Source: CAZHMN01 sp964533705
Lineage (GTDB): Bacteria; Electryoneota; B3-LCP
Assembly: GCA_964533705.1 (NCBI GenBank)
Contig: CAZHMN010000115.1
Coordinates: 1-7,164, forward strand
Length of the DNA: 7,164 bases
Direction: 5' to 3'
The notes beneath the pieces were generated by a model. The model was not told where the DNA came from. It ran no database searches and saw only the letters and a program-made list of their open reading frames with translations. The position numbers and the translations under genes are program-made. Positions 1-6,539 of this stretch are shown here, piece after piece (the first letter of the stretch is position 1; the number at the start of each line of letters is the position of its first letter).

Positions 1-1544
1 GCCGTCGCGCCGGAAGTCAATTCGGGTAAATTCCACTGACTCTGGTTAACCTGTATGTAGGGATCATCACTGCTCAAGGTTACGATGATATCCGTGGTGG
101 ACGATCCGTAGTTCTGTAATGACAGAATCAGGGAGGCTTGTTCACCGGGATCTACTTTTCCGTTGGAATTACCACTGATTTCTGAAAAGGAAAGATCGGC
201 GATCTGCATTCCCGGTGCCGTCTCCGCCACGGCGCGATAGGCGTTCACCCGGCCGGATCCAATCATACCAGAATAAAGCGGATTTTTGGCGGAAATGTCG
301 TCGGCCGTGTAGAGGATCTGGGCAGAGATCTGATCTGCCGTCCAGGAAGGATGGTAAGACTTGACCAGCGCAGCTACACCGGCGACGAGTGGCGTGGCCA
401 TGGAAGTACCGTAAGCCGTACCGTATCCATCCGGAACGAGGGAAAGAATCACCTGCCCCGGCGCGCTGACGGAAATCCAAGATCCATAGTTGGAGAAACT
501 CGACAATCCATCATCCGGATCGGTGGACGCCACTGCAATGACGTTATCGTAAGCGGCGGGATAATGTTCTTGAGAGTTTTGATTATTCCCGGCGGCGGCG
601 ATGATGACTGCACCCTGGATCAGCGCATCAGTAATAATATCCTGCTCGAGAGAATTTGCGCCGGGCCCTCCCCATGATAAGCTAATCACGTCCGCTCCGT
701 TGTAAGCCGCGTAGAGAATACCCTGGATGCCGTAATAGATGGTTCCACCCTCACCCGCTCGAACCGCCATGACTTTGCATTCAGGAGCCATGCCGACGAC
801 GCCGCGACCGTTGTTCATGATGGCGCCGACCAACCCGGCGGTATGAGTGCCGTGATAATCCGGGTTGTCATATCCAGGCTGGATTTCAGGATTGGGATCA
901 TTGTCGTCGTCCTGGAAATCCCAGCCGCGGACGTCATCCACGAAGCCGTTGCCATCATCGTCCAAACCGTTGTTGGCGATTTCACCGGAATTGGACCACA
1001 CGTTTTCATCAAGATCGGGGTGATCCCAATCCGTGCCATTGTCCACGATAGCCACGACAACCGAGGGATCCCCCCTGGTCAGATCCCAGGCCGCCGGAGC
1101 CTGCATCACGGGAAAGACCCACTGATCGGGATAGTATGGATCCCCGGGCACGAAATCCGGTTCGTGTCCCGTGTATTTCCCGGTGAGATCGTCCGTATAG
1201 CGGATGGGCGGCTCTTCGGCATATTCTACACCGGGAAGCCGCCGCAGTTCCGAAAGCAAAGGCTTCAGATCCGCTGAACGAGTTAGATCCAGGCGCAGTA
1301 TGCGATTTAATCCCACCGGATCTGATTTGAGGTTTGGCCGAAGCAAAGGTTCAACGCGACTAAGCGAGAATCTTCCCAGAACGGCATCAAGATCGGCGGC
1401 TCCGGTCTGCCATTCATTATTCACCTGCTGCGGAGTTAGCGTTTCGTGCCACTTGAGGTAGATTGTGGGAACCGGAAACGCTTCGGCTGCCCCTGCCGCT
1501 CCCAATAAAAGCACCAGCAAGCCTGTAAATCGCAAATGCTGCAC
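1..1544 (-). CDS. Secreted subtilisin-family (S8) serine protease, 3' end outside window
   Basis: An uninterrupted minus-strand frame of 514 codons runs off the left edge. The GTG start at 1544 is fixed by AGGAG nine bases upstream and an in-frame TAA just before that. Residues 1-22 form a signal peptide (LLVLLLGAAGAA core, AEA cleavage site). Residues about 24-115 look like an inhibitor-I9-type propeptide ending in GVEYAEEPP. The catalytic domain (about 135-440) shows Asp168 (AIVDNG, not the usual DTG/DSG), His231 (HGTHTAG), oxyanion Asn320 (AAAGNN) and Ser381 (GTSMATP), so it should be active. An Asp-rich insertion, NNGLDDDGNGFVDD (191-204), probably binds calcium. From about 448 a linker (GNSNGKVDPGE) leads into a beta domain that continues beyond the window. 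By family knowledge it is an exported endopeptidase that matures by removing its propeptide. Substrate and any C-terminal sorting signal cannot be seen. It is transcribed separately from the upstream operon, across a 153-base gap. Confidence 0.95.
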   Translation of the reverse strand, partial: MQHLRFTGLLVLLLGAAGAAEAFPVPTIYLKWHETLTPQQVNNEWQTGAADLDAVLGRFSLSRVEPLLRPNLKSDPVGLNRILRLDLTRSADLKPLLSELRRLPGVEYAEEPPIRYTDDLTGKYTGHEPDFVPGDPYYPDQWVFPVMQAPAAWDLTRGDPSVVVAIVDNGTDWDHPDLDENVWSNSGEIANNGLDDDGNGFVDDVRGWDFQDDDNDPNPEIQPGYDNPDYHGTHTAGLVGAIMNNGRGVVGMAPECKVMAVRAGEGGTIYYGIQGILYAAYNGADVISLSWGGPGANSLEQDIITDALIQGAVIIAAAGNNQNSQEHYPAAYDNVIAVASTDPDDGLSSFSNYGSWISVSAPGQVILSLVPDGYGTAYGTSMATPLVAGVAALVKSYHPSWTADQISAQILYTADDISAKNPLYSGMIGSGRVNAYRAVAETAPGMQIADLSFSEISGNSNGKVDPGEQASLILSLQNYGSSTTDIIVTLSSDDPYIQVNQSQWNLPELTSGAT

Positions 1545-1642
1545 GTGAGCGATCTCCTGTTAGAAGTTCTTCTTTACCGAGAAAGAAACGGTGTGGCATA
1601 CTTAGACATAGGCGCGAGAGAGACGTCTGATAGTTCTCTCTT

Positions 1643-1651
1643 AATATATCA
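1643..1651 (-). promoter_or_regulatory. Possible extended -10 promoter element for the protease gene
   Basis: On the minus strand TGATATATT matches an extended -10 (TGnTATAAT) and would start a leader of roughly 90 bases before the protease GTG. No good -35 lies 17 bases upstream (GGCAGG there). It is the best candidate in the 1545-1697 gap, but AT-rich spacers give such matches by chance. Confidence 0.22.
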
Positions 1652-1697
1652 AATCACCCGAAAGCCCTGCCTATTTGATTTCTGATTAGATTTATGG

Positions 1698-2132
1698 CTA
1701 AAACCGGAGACGAGTGAGCTCTTTCGCCAGGCAACGATCCATTACAACTTTGATCCCCGCTTCGGCGGCTCGATCGGCTACATTAACATCAACTACGCCC
1801 TCCTGAAACCAGAGATAGGGTATGCGGAGTTTTATCATTTGGTTAATTAGACCGTTGACGGCCTCGGATCTACGGAAGACATTGACCACGTCAATGGGCT
1901 CAGGGACATCCGTCAACGAGGGATAGCATAGGGTTCCCAGGACCTCATCTATGTTGGGATTGACGCCCACAACTCTGTAGCCGCTTTCAATGAGAAAACG
2001 AGCCACACCGTAACTGGGGCGGGCGGGATTGTCAGAAATGCCTACGATTGCTACGGTTCGGGCTTCCTCCAGGATTTCTCGGATGACGAAAGAAGATGCC
2101 CAGGAATTTGCACGAGCCTGGCCTGCAGACAT
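1698..2132 (-). CDS. CoA-binding domain protein, YccU-like (CoA_binding_2 family)
   Basis: The 144-residue product aligns along its whole length with the small stand-alone CoA-binding proteins typified by E. coli YccU (137 residues). Visible hallmarks are the Rossmann-type nucleotide loop VAIVGISDNPARPSYGVARF (27-46), VNVFRRSE (83-90), the LWFQEGV strand (107-113) and the C-terminal VVMDRC with Cys134. The fold resembles the CoA-binding part of succinyl-CoA synthetase alpha, but there is no ligase domain or phospho-His segment, so it probably binds CoA without catalysing ligation. The physiological role of the family is poorly known. The ATG at 2132 has AGGAG six bases upstream, and this ribosome site overlaps the thioredoxin stop codon. 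The nine-base gap implies co-translation. It is the last gene of the operon; I see no convincing intrinsic terminator after it. The N-terminus is about ten residues longer than YccU. Confidence 0.9.
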   Translation of the reverse strand: MSAGQARANSWASSFVIREILEEARTVAIVGISDNPARPSYGVARFLIESGYRVVGVNPNIDEVLGTLCYPSLTDVPEPIDVVNVFRRSEAVNGLINQMIKLRIPYLWFQEGVVDVNVADRAAEAGIKVVMDRCLAKELTRLRF

Positions 2133-2141
2133 AGATGTCTC

Positions 2142-2465
2142 CTATAGGTGAGGACCCAGTTTTGAGATGATATAGTCTTTGGGAACCGCACCGATGATCT
2201 GTTCCACTGCCTGACCGTCTTTAAAGAGCAGTAATGTGGGTATGCCTCGGATGCCGTACTGGGTTGCCGTCTGCGCGTTCTCATCAACGTTGAGTTTGCC
2301 CACTTTCAGTCGACCCTGGTACTCTTTTGCGATCTCTTCAACGAGTGGGGAGATGATCTTACAGGGCCCGCACCATGGAGCCCAGAAATCAACCAGAACA
2401 GGCGTATCACTTTCGAGTACTTCCTCTTTGAAGCTGGCATCGGTAAATTCTAGATGGTTGCTCAT
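2142..2465 (-). CDS. trxA: Thioredoxin
   Basis: The product is a 107-residue, single-domain cytoplasmic thioredoxin, the usual length, with no signal peptide. The active site is FWAPWCGPC (28-35; redox cysteines 32 and 35). The buried Asp26 in VDF, the cis-proline Pro76 in GIRGIPT and LNVDEN (58-63) are all present, so it should be a competent disulfide reductase, recycled by NADPH-dependent thioredoxin reductase (not in this window). The ATG at 2465 has GGAG about five bases upstream. It lies 45 bases after the V4R gene and nine before the CoA-binding gene, inside a same-strand run. The 45-base spacer is AT-rich and could hold an extra weak promoter, but I find no convincing -35/-10 pair. 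The company of a cysteine-bearing V4R protein and a receiver protein suggests a redox link, which is inference only. Confidence 0.97.
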   Translation of the reverse strand: MSNHLEFTDASFKEEVLESDTPVLVDFWAPWCGPCKIISPLVEEIAKEYQGRLKVGKLNVDENAQTATQYGIRGIPTLLLFKDGQAVEQIIGAVPKDYIISKLGPHL

Positions 2466-2510
2466 GAAATCTCCATTTGTTCTTTATCTTGTATATTTGA
2501 CGCTTTGATT

Positions 2511-3065
2511 TCATTCAGGAGGACAAATAGTCACGTTTAATTCGCTACGCTGCGATGAGGGAGCGAAGATGAACGTGCAAGGCCCCGGCCCATCCACCGC
2601 TCTGCACCGTGTTTCCAGACCCTCTACTTCCTGATCAATGGCGAAGCCCCAGGTACCGGCAAAGACACCCCTAATCATGTGACAAACAGGTGATTCCGCC
2701 TTGCCGAATGCCTCGGCGAAGACGCTATGGAACACTTCCAACTCGAGCGTCCCGCTTTCGGGGCGCATCGAGGTGATCTCCATGCGTCCCCAGCCCAGTT
2801 GACCTCCCATATTCGCCATAAAGCGGACGATCTCTTCGGTGGCAAGGGCTAACTCCTCGCGAAAGTGAGCTGCGGATAGAGTTCCCCCACGATGCCCAGC
2901 ACGATACAGGATCTGACCGATTTTTTCCGAGCCGGTCTCCGCTTCGACGGCTCTCTGAAATTCGATGATGGTTTCCGGGCGGATCAGCATGTAGCGTATA
3001 TCCTTATACATCAGCGCGCCGCCTTCATCAAGGTACTCCAGATCCTTCAAAATGTCGTTATCCAA
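2511..3065 (-). CDS. V4R (4-vinyl reductase) domain protein
   Basis: The 184-residue protein consists almost entirely of one V4R domain, which is related to the heme-NO-binding (HNOB-like) fold and is used as a small-molecule or metal-binding sensor module. Family features seen are YMLIRPETIIEFQRA (25-39), ILYRAGHRGG (52-61), PVCHMIRGVFAGTWG (126-140) and ETRCRAVDGPGPCTF (151-165). The three cysteines at 128, 154 and 163 sit at the usual conserved places and could bind a metal or act in redox chemistry. There is no DNA-binding or kinase domain. The start I use is TTG at 3065, with AAGAG six bases upstream, 38 bases after the response-regulator stop. ATG at codon 19 is an alternative that would remove an acidic N-terminal extension but keep the domain. 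Because it follows a receiver protein and precedes thioredoxin, a sensory rather than catalytic role is favoured. The ligand is unknown. Confidence 0.85.
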   Translation of the reverse strand: MDNDILKDLEYLDEGGALMYKDIRYMLIRPETIIEFQRAVEAETGSEKIGQILYRAGHRGGTLSAAHFREELALATEEIVRFMANMGGQLGWGRMEITSMRPESGTLELEVFHSVFAEAFGKAESPVCHMIRGVFAGTWGFAIDQEVEGLETRCRAVDGPGPCTFIFAPSSQRSELNVTICPPE

Positions 3066-3103
3066 AGCTATCTCTTCAATTAAATGGACGTTCGCACTTC
3101 AGC

Positions 3104-3901
3104 TTATTCTCCGCTCAATTGGTAGATCAGCGCCCGAATGAAGGGGTGGTTGGTGCACTCCATCAGCCGATCCACATCGTCAGGCCCTATGGACGCGTTG
3201 GGTTGTCTCTCCAGCCTTCGCCTCAGGGCTTGAACCTCTAAACTGACTTCACTCAAATCCTGACGCGATCCGAGCAGACCAGAATAGTGTACGATCAGAT
3301 TCAAGATTTCATAAGGATCCTGCCCCATGGCCCAGCGGAACCTATTCTCCAATTCTCGTTGTAGCCGCTTGGTTAAGCGGCGCGTCGCCTCCCAGTCTTC
3401 GCCGGAAGGTTTCTGCAGCACGCGGCGAGCACCGGCTCTTCGGGCTTGCTCCGCTTCCTCAATTGTGCCCTTGCGAGTGTAGGTGACCATGGGCACGCCG
3501 GGGTAGCTGTCCTGCACTCGCTCAATAAGTTTGAGGCCGCCTGCAGGACTTTGACCCAGTGCATCGCGGATCTCCCGAAACCGATTGTGCGCCGTCTCCA
3601 CGTTCAAAAACGCCTGCGTCAGATCGCATTTGTCATCGGGCAGAGTGATCGGGCCAATTGATTCGACAGTTACATCCGTTTTCTCTCCCGTCGGAAAGTA
3701 TAGATCCAGGACGAAGAGATCGGGCATTTCGTCGAGTTCCTCGATGGCACTGCGGGCTTCTTCGAACGTTTCAGCGCAGATCACCCGGAAAGCACCGTCA
3801 TCGGACCCGAAGACCTCTTCAAAGAGCTCCCGTTCCTTTGCGGAATCGTCTATGAAGCAGATGAGGGGTTTAGTCAAGTCAGTTACGTGATTCTCAGGCA
3901 C
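3104..3901 (-). CDS. Atypical response regulator: receiver domain with a large insertion and helical C-terminus
   Basis: The 265-residue protein starts with a CheY-like receiver domain: acidic pair Asp18-Asp19 (CFIDD), phospho-acceptor Asp66 (LFVLDLYFP), switch Thr142 (VTYT) and Lys164 (LQKP). All residues needed for Mg-dependent phosphorylation are there. Unusually, about 45 residues (roughly 72-118) are inserted between the phospho-Asp strand and the next helix (GGLKLIERV at 121-129). After Lys164 comes a charged, mostly helical tail of about 100 residues (170-265). It does not resemble a DNA-binding, GGDEF, HD-GYP or AAA+ output domain, so the output is unknown and may be protein-protein contact. 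The start is GTG at 3901 with no clear Shine-Dalgarno; the short leader comes from a consensus promoter (3928-3956). No histidine kinase is in the window. It is the first gene of the run that continues with V4R, thioredoxin and the CoA-binding protein. Confidence 0.85.
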   Translation of the reverse strand: MPENHVTDLTKPLICFIDDSAKERELFEEVFGSDDGAFRVICAETFEEARSAIEELDEMPDLFVLDLYFPTGEKTDVTVESIGPITLPDDKCDLTQAFLNVETAHNRFREIRDALGQSPAGGLKLIERVQDSYPGVPMVTYTRKGTIEEAEQARRAGARRVLQKPSGEDWEATRRLTKRLQRELENRFRWAMGQDPYEILNLIVHYSGLLGSRQDLSEVSLEVQALRRRLERQPNASIGPDDVDRLMECTNHPFIRALIYQLSGE

Positions 3902-3902
3902 T

Positions 3903-3926
3903 GTTATATATCTTGGGATTAATAAC
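3903..3926 (-). promoter_or_regulatory. Imperfect dyad at the operon start site, possible operator
   Basis: On the minus strand GTTATTAATC and GATATATAAC are complementary at 8 of 10 positions around a CCAA centre. The dyad covers the predicted transcription start (about 3920) and ends one base before the GTG of the response regulator. It could be an operator or a leader hairpin affecting initiation. AT-rich dyads are common, so this is tentative. Confidence 0.28.
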
Positions 3927-3927
3927 G

Positions 3928-3956
3928 AATATACGATTTTGCATTTAGAAAGTCAA
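3928..3956 (-). promoter_or_regulatory. Sigma70-type promoter of the response regulator-V4R-trxA-CoA-binding operon
   Basis: On the minus strand TTGACT (-35, 3951-3956) is followed after exactly 17 bases by TATATT (-10, 3928-3933). Each hexamer differs from consensus by one base and the spacing is ideal. It lies in the 76-base gap between the hyuB stop and the response-regulator start, the right place to drive the four downstream genes. The predicted start near 3920 leaves a leader of about 19 bases. Confidence 0.7.
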
Positions 3957-3977
3957 GTAGAAGATGGATAAGTCGGG

Positions 3978-5645
3978 CTATAAGTCCTTGAGGCCATAAT
4001 CTCTCATGGCACTCTGTTTCGTCACCTTTCCATCTCTCAAATCCGCTTTCAATGCTTCCCGATCGCGCTTTTGGGGATCGCCGTAGCCGCCGGCTCCGGG
4101 GCAGCGCAGGGAAATCACATCGCCCTTCTTCAGTTTCATGACGCCTTTTGAGGGGATCTGAGTTTCTTCAGGGGTATCCGGATTCAGGATCAGCTTGCCG
4201 GGGAGGCCGTCCTTGCCTCCGAACAAACCCCAAGGAGGGAACTTCTGCCGGTCGGCATAGCGGCTGAAGGTCACGTCATCGACGAGCATTCGGATGTCTC
4301 GCCGAGGTGAAAGAGCACCACGATACTTGCCCGCTCCTCCAGAATCGGGGATGAATTCGTAGCGCTCGATGCGAATGGGGTATTCCAGCTCGGCGGCTTC
4401 GATGGGGGTGTTCATGAAGCGGGCTAGGTGGGAATCCTGACCATCCCGTCCGTCTTTCATAGCGCGGGCTCCGGCTCCTCCGCCCTGAATGTCAATATAG
4501 ACGAAGCGCTTTCCCGTCTTGGGGTGAATCCCCGAAAAACCACAGGTGGTGATCTGGCCATGCGAACCGGCGGTGACCTTATCGGGCAGAGCTTGAGATA
4601 ATGCCTTGATCATCGCTTCGCAGATTTTCTGTGAGGTATTGGTGCGGGCGGCCACTGCGCCGGGCATTCGAGGGTTAACGACCAAGCCCTCCTCGACTTC
4701 GATTTCGAAGGGCCGGTAGCAACCGGAATTGGGGGGCACATGGGGATCAATGACACAGATAAGAGCGTAATAGACTGCCGCATGCGTGGTGGCGATGGGA
4801 CAGTTGGTGTTGCCTCGCACCTGTTTGTCTGTTCCCTGAAAATCAATGACCGCGGAATCGCCTTTCTTATGGATATTCACCTGGATTTTTATCGGTGTAT
4901 CGGATACGCCGTCATCATCCACATAATCCACGCCGGTGTAGGTGCCGTCGGGGATCTTATTCAGCCCGTCGCGGATGCGCGACTCGCTGTATTCCTGCAA
5001 CATACGGGAACATTCACGAACGGTGTCAACGCCGTACTTGGCGAAGATCTCCTTCATACGGCGAACGCCGACGAAGTTCGAGGCCGCCTGCGCTTTGATG
5101 TCGCCGATGGTCTTGTCGGGCACGCGGATGTTGTTGGCGATGATGCTGAAGATCTCCTTATCCGGTTCGCCCTCTTTGTAGAGCTTGACCATGGGCAGAC
5201 GCAGCCCTTCCATGAAAATCTCGGTCAGGCCTCCGGCTACGCCGCCGGCGGCGGCTCCACCCATGTCGCTGTGGTGAGCGATGGATCCCACGAAACCCAC
5301 CACCCGGCCGTCGAAACGCACCGGGGCGAAGGTCTGCAAATCCATGATGTGCTGACCGCCCTGGTAAGGATCGTTGGCGATGATGACGTCTCCGTCGTGG
5401 AGTTGATCTTCGGGGAATTCCTGGATGAGGCGCGCCATGGTGATCTCAAAACCGGTCAGGAGCATGGGGGCGTGGTGCGCCTGCGCCAGGGTTTTGCCCT
5501 TCTCATCGGAGACGGCGCAGGTGATGTCCATGATCTCCTTGATGATGGTGGAGCGCGAGGTGCGCACCATGGTGTAGCCCATTTCGTCGGCGATCTGCTC
5601 TAAAGCGTAGCGGATCACCTGCATGGTGATGGGGTCGGTTGGCAT
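3978..5645 (-). CDS. hyuB: Hydantoinase B/oxoprolinase family protein (N-methylhydantoinase B-like)
   Basis: The 555-residue protein is a full-length HydB-family subunit. It starts PITMQVIRYALEQIADEMG, has the metal-site region NDPYQGGQHIMDL (91-103) followed by AHHSDMGG (123-130), the central GNTNCPIATTHAAVYYAL (278-295), and ends with the diagnostic CPGAGGYGDP (515-524). His99, Asp102 and His125 have the same spacing as the Mn ligands I recall for acetone carboxylase alpha (His150, Asp153, His176). The family covers ATP-dependent N-methylhydantoin hydrolases, 5-oxoprolinases and acetone or acetophenone carboxylases, which normally need a HyuA-type ATPase subunit. None is visible: upstream there are only 59 bases before the N gap, and downstream is the signalling operon. 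The substrate therefore cannot be assigned. ATG at 5645 has only a weak GAG six bases upstream. The protein has no signal peptide and is presumably cytoplasmic. Confidence 0.93.
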   Translation of the reverse strand: MPTDPITMQVIRYALEQIADEMGYTMVRTSRSTIIKEIMDITCAVSDEKGKTLAQAHHAPMLLTGFEITMARLIQEFPEDQLHDGDVIIANDPYQGGQHIMDLQTFAPVRFDGRVVGFVGSIAHHSDMGGAAAGGVAGGLTEIFMEGLRLPMVKLYKEGEPDKEIFSIIANNIRVPDKTIGDIKAQAASNFVGVRRMKEIFAKYGVDTVRECSRMLQEYSESRIRDGLNKIPDGTYTGVDYVDDDGVSDTPIKIQVNIHKKGDSAVIDFQGTDKQVRGNTNCPIATTHAAVYYALICVIDPHVPPNSGCYRPFEIEVEEGLVVNPRMPGAVAARTNTSQKICEAMIKALSQALPDKVTAGSHGQITTCGFSGIHPKTGKRFVYIDIQGGGAGARAMKDGRDGQDSHLARFMNTPIEAAELEYPIRIERYEFIPDSGGAGKYRGALSPRRDIRMLVDDVTFSRYADRQKFPPWGLFGGKDGLPGKLILNPDTPEETQIPSKGVMKLKKGDVISLRCPGAGGYGDPQKRDREALKADLRDGKVTKQSAMRDYGLKDL

Positions 5646-5670
5646 AGTTAGCTCATGTATTTAATTGTCT

Positions 5671-5704
5671 GAATCGCCGATTAAACGGATTACACAGATT
5701 TCGC
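5671..5704. repeat. 9-nt phased degenerate repeat running into the assembly gap
   Basis: Successive units GAATCGCC, GATTAAACG, GATTACACA and GATTTCGC each start with GA(A/T)T at a spacing of 8-9 bases, and the array is cut off by the N run. It lies 26 bases upstream of the hyuB start codon. It resembles short dispersed repeats that I recall from intergenic regions of many uncultured bacteria, but only this fragment is visible, so copy number and full unit are unknown. Confidence 0.4.
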
Positions 5705-5804
5705 NNNNNNNNNNNNNNNNNNNNNNNNNNNNNNNNNNNNNNNNNNNNNNNNNNNNNNNNNNNNNNNNNNNNNNNNNNNNNNNNNNNNNNNNNNNNNNNN
5801 NNNN
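5705..5804. other. Scaffold gap of 100 N
   Basis: The run is exactly 100 N, the conventional placeholder for a gap of unknown length. It is flanked by a phased repeat on the left and by half of a REP hairpin on the right, so repeats probably caused the break. Genes may be missing here, for example a hyuA or another RAYT copy. Confidence 0.97.
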
Positions 5805-5829
5805 GGCGACCCCGACTACGGGAGTCTTT
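5805..5829 (-). repeat. REP hairpin fragment cut by the gap
   Basis: The arm GACCCCGAC (5808-5816), the loop remnant GGC (5805-5807) and CTAC (5816-5819, GTAG on the minus strand) equal the same parts of the REP at 7112-7140 in the same orientation. Identity continues outward through GGGA, one mismatch, then TCTTTC: 24 of 25 bases match 7124-7148. The other arm must lie in the N run. Confidence 0.8.
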
Positions 5830-5842
5830 CCATATTTGTTTC

Positions 5843-5867
5843 GGGTCGGCGCACGGCTGACCCCTAC
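5843..5867 (-). repeat. Diverged REP-like hairpin with GTAG foot
   Basis: GGGTCGGC (5843-5850) pairs with GCTGACCC (5856-5863), with one G-T wobble, around a GCACG loop. CTAC follows directly (5864-5867), giving GTAG at the 5' foot on the minus strand as in the other copies. The loop and stem differ from the main type, so this may be a second REP subfamily. It lies 18 bases past the stop of the membrane-protein gene and could protect that 3' end; there is no U-tract for an intrinsic terminator. Confidence 0.6.
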
Positions 5868-5885
5868 GCGGTTAGACGAGTATTC

Positions 5886-6515
5886 TTATTGGGAAAACAA
5901 TAAGATGAATGTAACCGTGATGAAAGCCAGAGAGAGAGCAAAAAGAATTACTGAGCATGAGATCACTGTAATTGAGAGGCAGGTTTCGAAAATGAAAGTC
6001 AATATCGATAACATAAGAAGCGAGTAAATAGTCATAGCTGCAGCAAGAATAGCTGGTATTATTACTGTTCGCTTAGCTATTTTGAGACTCTTGTTAATCC
6101 TTCCCGATCCTTCCAGAGTTCTTTGAATCAATTTCTTGATGTAATTACATTTTTCAACAGTTAACCTATGATTAGGAATGGAATTGCCGCTAGCAATTCC
6201 TATAAGAAAATCACACCTTTTAACAATTGCACATAGCATTGCCTCAATAGTGGCGTTATCTAAATTGAAGATATTATCTAGAAGCGGCTGTATTGTGCCC
6301 GATCCTCCTATTAATTCTCTTAGATAATTTCCATCAATCAAGCTTTTATTTGTAAAAACCTTACCAACCTTTTCCTTTTGAATTTCATCATATTTTCGTT
6401 GAAGATCAGTCAATCTATACCCGTACGCAATCGCCACCACCGCGAATATCGCTGCAAATACCTGGGCGCTGGCTGAAAAGAAATAACGGTAGGTTTCAGG
6501 ATCGACTTCAAACAT
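5886..6515 (-). CDS. Hypothetical membrane protein with three predicted transmembrane helices
   Basis: I do not recognise a named family. The 209-residue product has a short N-terminus (MFEVDPETYRYFF), then a first helix at about 12-33 (AQVFAAIFAVVAIAYGY). A hydrophilic middle of about 115 residues follows (35-149), with a basic/acidic stretch LTDLQRKYDEIQKEK. Two closely spaced helices (about 150-176 and 180-207) end only two residues before the stop. This N-terminal helix, soluble loop and helical hairpin layout occurs in small unknown membrane proteins near mobile or defence genes, but I claim no function. ATG at 6515 has AGAGAGG 11 bases upstream, rather far. The gene is visibly more AT-rich, with many ATA/ATT/AAA codons, than hyuB or the protease, which suggests separate acquisition. 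REP hairpins lie 24 bases upstream and 18 bases downstream. Confidence 0.75.
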   Translation of the reverse strand: MFEVDPETYRYFFSASAQVFAAIFAVVAIAYGYRLTDLQRKYDEIQKEKVGKVFTNKSLIDGNYLRELIGGSGTIQPLLDNIFNLDNATIEAMLCAIVKRCDFLIGIASGNSIPNHRLTVEKCNYIKKLIQRTLEGSGRINKSLKIAKRTVIIPAILAAAMTIYSLLMLSILTFIFETCLSITVISCSVILFALSLAFITVTFILLFSQ

Positions 6516-6539
6516 AGTATATGCAGCCTCTCTGTTTTT

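Noticed and set aside
843..1277. Plus-strand open frame of 144 codons opposite the protease
   Set aside because: It overlaps the catalytic domain of the subtilase antisense, and its Ile/Val-rich translation shows no motif.
1417..1599. Minus-strand frame overlapping the protease start
   Set aside because: It is in another frame than the signal peptide, has no domain, and the GTG start with a good ribosome site explains the region.
1616..1640. GAGAGA/TCTCTC inverted repeat as a terminator of the trxA operon
   Set aside because: The stem is only 6 bp with a loop of more than 10 bases and no U-tract on the minus-strand transcript.
4740..5603. Plus-strand open frame of 287 codons opposite hyuB
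   Set aside because: It is fully antisense to a well-supported family gene, has a low-complexity His/Asp/Val-rich translation and no recognisable domain; it results from codon bias on the other strand.
5665..6027. Plus-strand open frame crossing the N run
   Set aside because: It is open only because the unknown bases read as X; the right part is antisense to the membrane-protein gene and to REP sequence.
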